Shown here one piece after another: positions 5,800 through 6,037 of a DNA stretch of 6,037 nt. The stretch is taken from contig MGQK01000014.1 of NCBI GenBank assembly GCA_001797815.1, positions 6,108-12,144 of the forward strand, in the 5' to 3' direction. The translations under genes and the position numbers were made by a program. The notes below the pieces were generated by a model. That model worked only from the letters and a program-made list of their open reading frames with translations, was not told the DNA's origin and searched no databases. How positions within the stretch are numbered: position 1 is the stretch's first letter; each line of letters begins with the position of its first letter. This DNA comes from Deltaproteobacteria bacterium RBG_13_61_14. GTDB taxonomy: Bacteria; RBG-13-61-14.

Positions 5800-6037
5800 A
5801 TGAAGATCCAACGGATCATGCTGATTCGACCGGGCGCGCGTTTTTCCCGGATGGTCTTTTCCCAGCCCCTCGGGCTCCTCTACCTGGTTTCGGTTCTGCG
5901 CCGCGACTTTCCCGGCGAGTTTGAGATCGAGCTGGTGGAGCAGGCCCTGGATGACCTCAACCTGGACCAGATGCGGGCGCGCATCCAGCGCTTCGACCCG
6001 GACCTGATCGGCTTCTCCTGCCTGAGCGTGGAAGCCG
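5800..6037 (+). CDS. Second B12-binding-domain radical SAM protein, 3' end cut by window
   Basis: The first 79 residues are visible, beginning MKIQRIMLIRPG. PLGLLYLVSVLRR (23-35) followed by FEIELVEQALDDL (41-53) and RFDPDLIGFSCLSVE (64-78) is the standard opening of the cobalamin-binding domain of B12 radical SAM proteins: P-P/L-GLLYLA-type helix, an alternating beta strand, then PDLIGFS. The radical SAM core must lie beyond the right edge. I chose the ATG at 5800, since MKI-type openings are usual; a GAGG at 5794-5797 is only two bases away. In-frame alternatives are the GTG at 5788, which overlaps the preceding stop as GTGA, and the ATG at 5818. Its orientation matches the other genes, and it is the second enzyme of this class in the window. 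The reaction is unknown. Confidence 0.82.
   Translation, partial: MKIQRIMLIRPGARFSRMVFSQPLGLLYLVSVLRRDFPGEFEIELVEQALDDLNLDQMRARIQRFDPDLIGFSCLSVEA

Noticed and set aside
1-6037. tRNA, rRNA, CRISPR array, insertion sequence or transposon ends
   Set aside because: I saw no cloverleaf, rRNA core, spaced direct repeats, transposase motif or terminal inverted repeats by eye; no gene-free stretch exceeds about 75 bases outside the 5639-5799 scar.

Overview
The window is GC-rich bacterial DNA, with G or C at most third codon positions. It is densely coding, and every supported gene is on the + strand. Taxonomy cannot be fixed from one window. The mix of B12-binding radical SAM enzymes, a YfhO-type membrane protein, a UbiA-family prenyltransferase and an acyl-CoA dehydrogenase fits a free-living, deep-branching Gram-negative lineage of the kind often seen in metagenomes. 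That is an impression, not an assignment.

Layout: (1) 1-1155, the C-terminal two thirds or so of a B12-binding-domain radical SAM protein, cut by the left edge. (2) 1195-2349, a complete acyl-CoA dehydrogenase that carries residues resembling the carboxylate-binding pair of glutaryl-CoA dehydrogenase. (3) A 74-base gap with a perfect 7-bp hairpin. (4) 2424-4745, a large YfhO-like multi-pass membrane protein of the GT-C type. (5) 4745-5638, a UbiA-family membrane prenyltransferase that overlaps the previous stop by one base and has a strong GGAGGG ribosome binding site. (6) 5635-5791, a short scrambled stretch. It begins with an unmistakable rsmI N-terminus (MKGTLYVVATLIGNLED) that dies after 32 codons, and continues in another frame as an orphan protein-like tail ending in a GTGA overlap. 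(7) 5800-6037, the N-terminus of a second B12-binding radical SAM protein, cut by the right edge.

The genes are co-directional with gaps of 39, 74, -1, -4 and about 8 bases, so one transcription unit is plausible. YfhO and UbiA are tightly coupled, and together with the flanking radical SAM enzymes they suggest a membrane-lipid or polyprenyl-linked glycan pathway: UbiA would make or modify a prenyl-type lipid, the GT-C-like protein would use a lipid-linked sugar, and the radical SAM enzymes would do C-methylation or another unusual C-H modification. The sequence does not establish the product. The acyl-CoA dehydrogenase is an ordinary catabolic-type enzyme and may simply be a passenger.

The points most worth a second look are the rsmI relic with its chimeric tail, the two flanking B12 radical SAM genes around a UbiA/YfhO pair, the substituted first Asp-rich motif of the UbiA protein, and the glutaryl-type residues in the acyl-CoA dehydrogenase.
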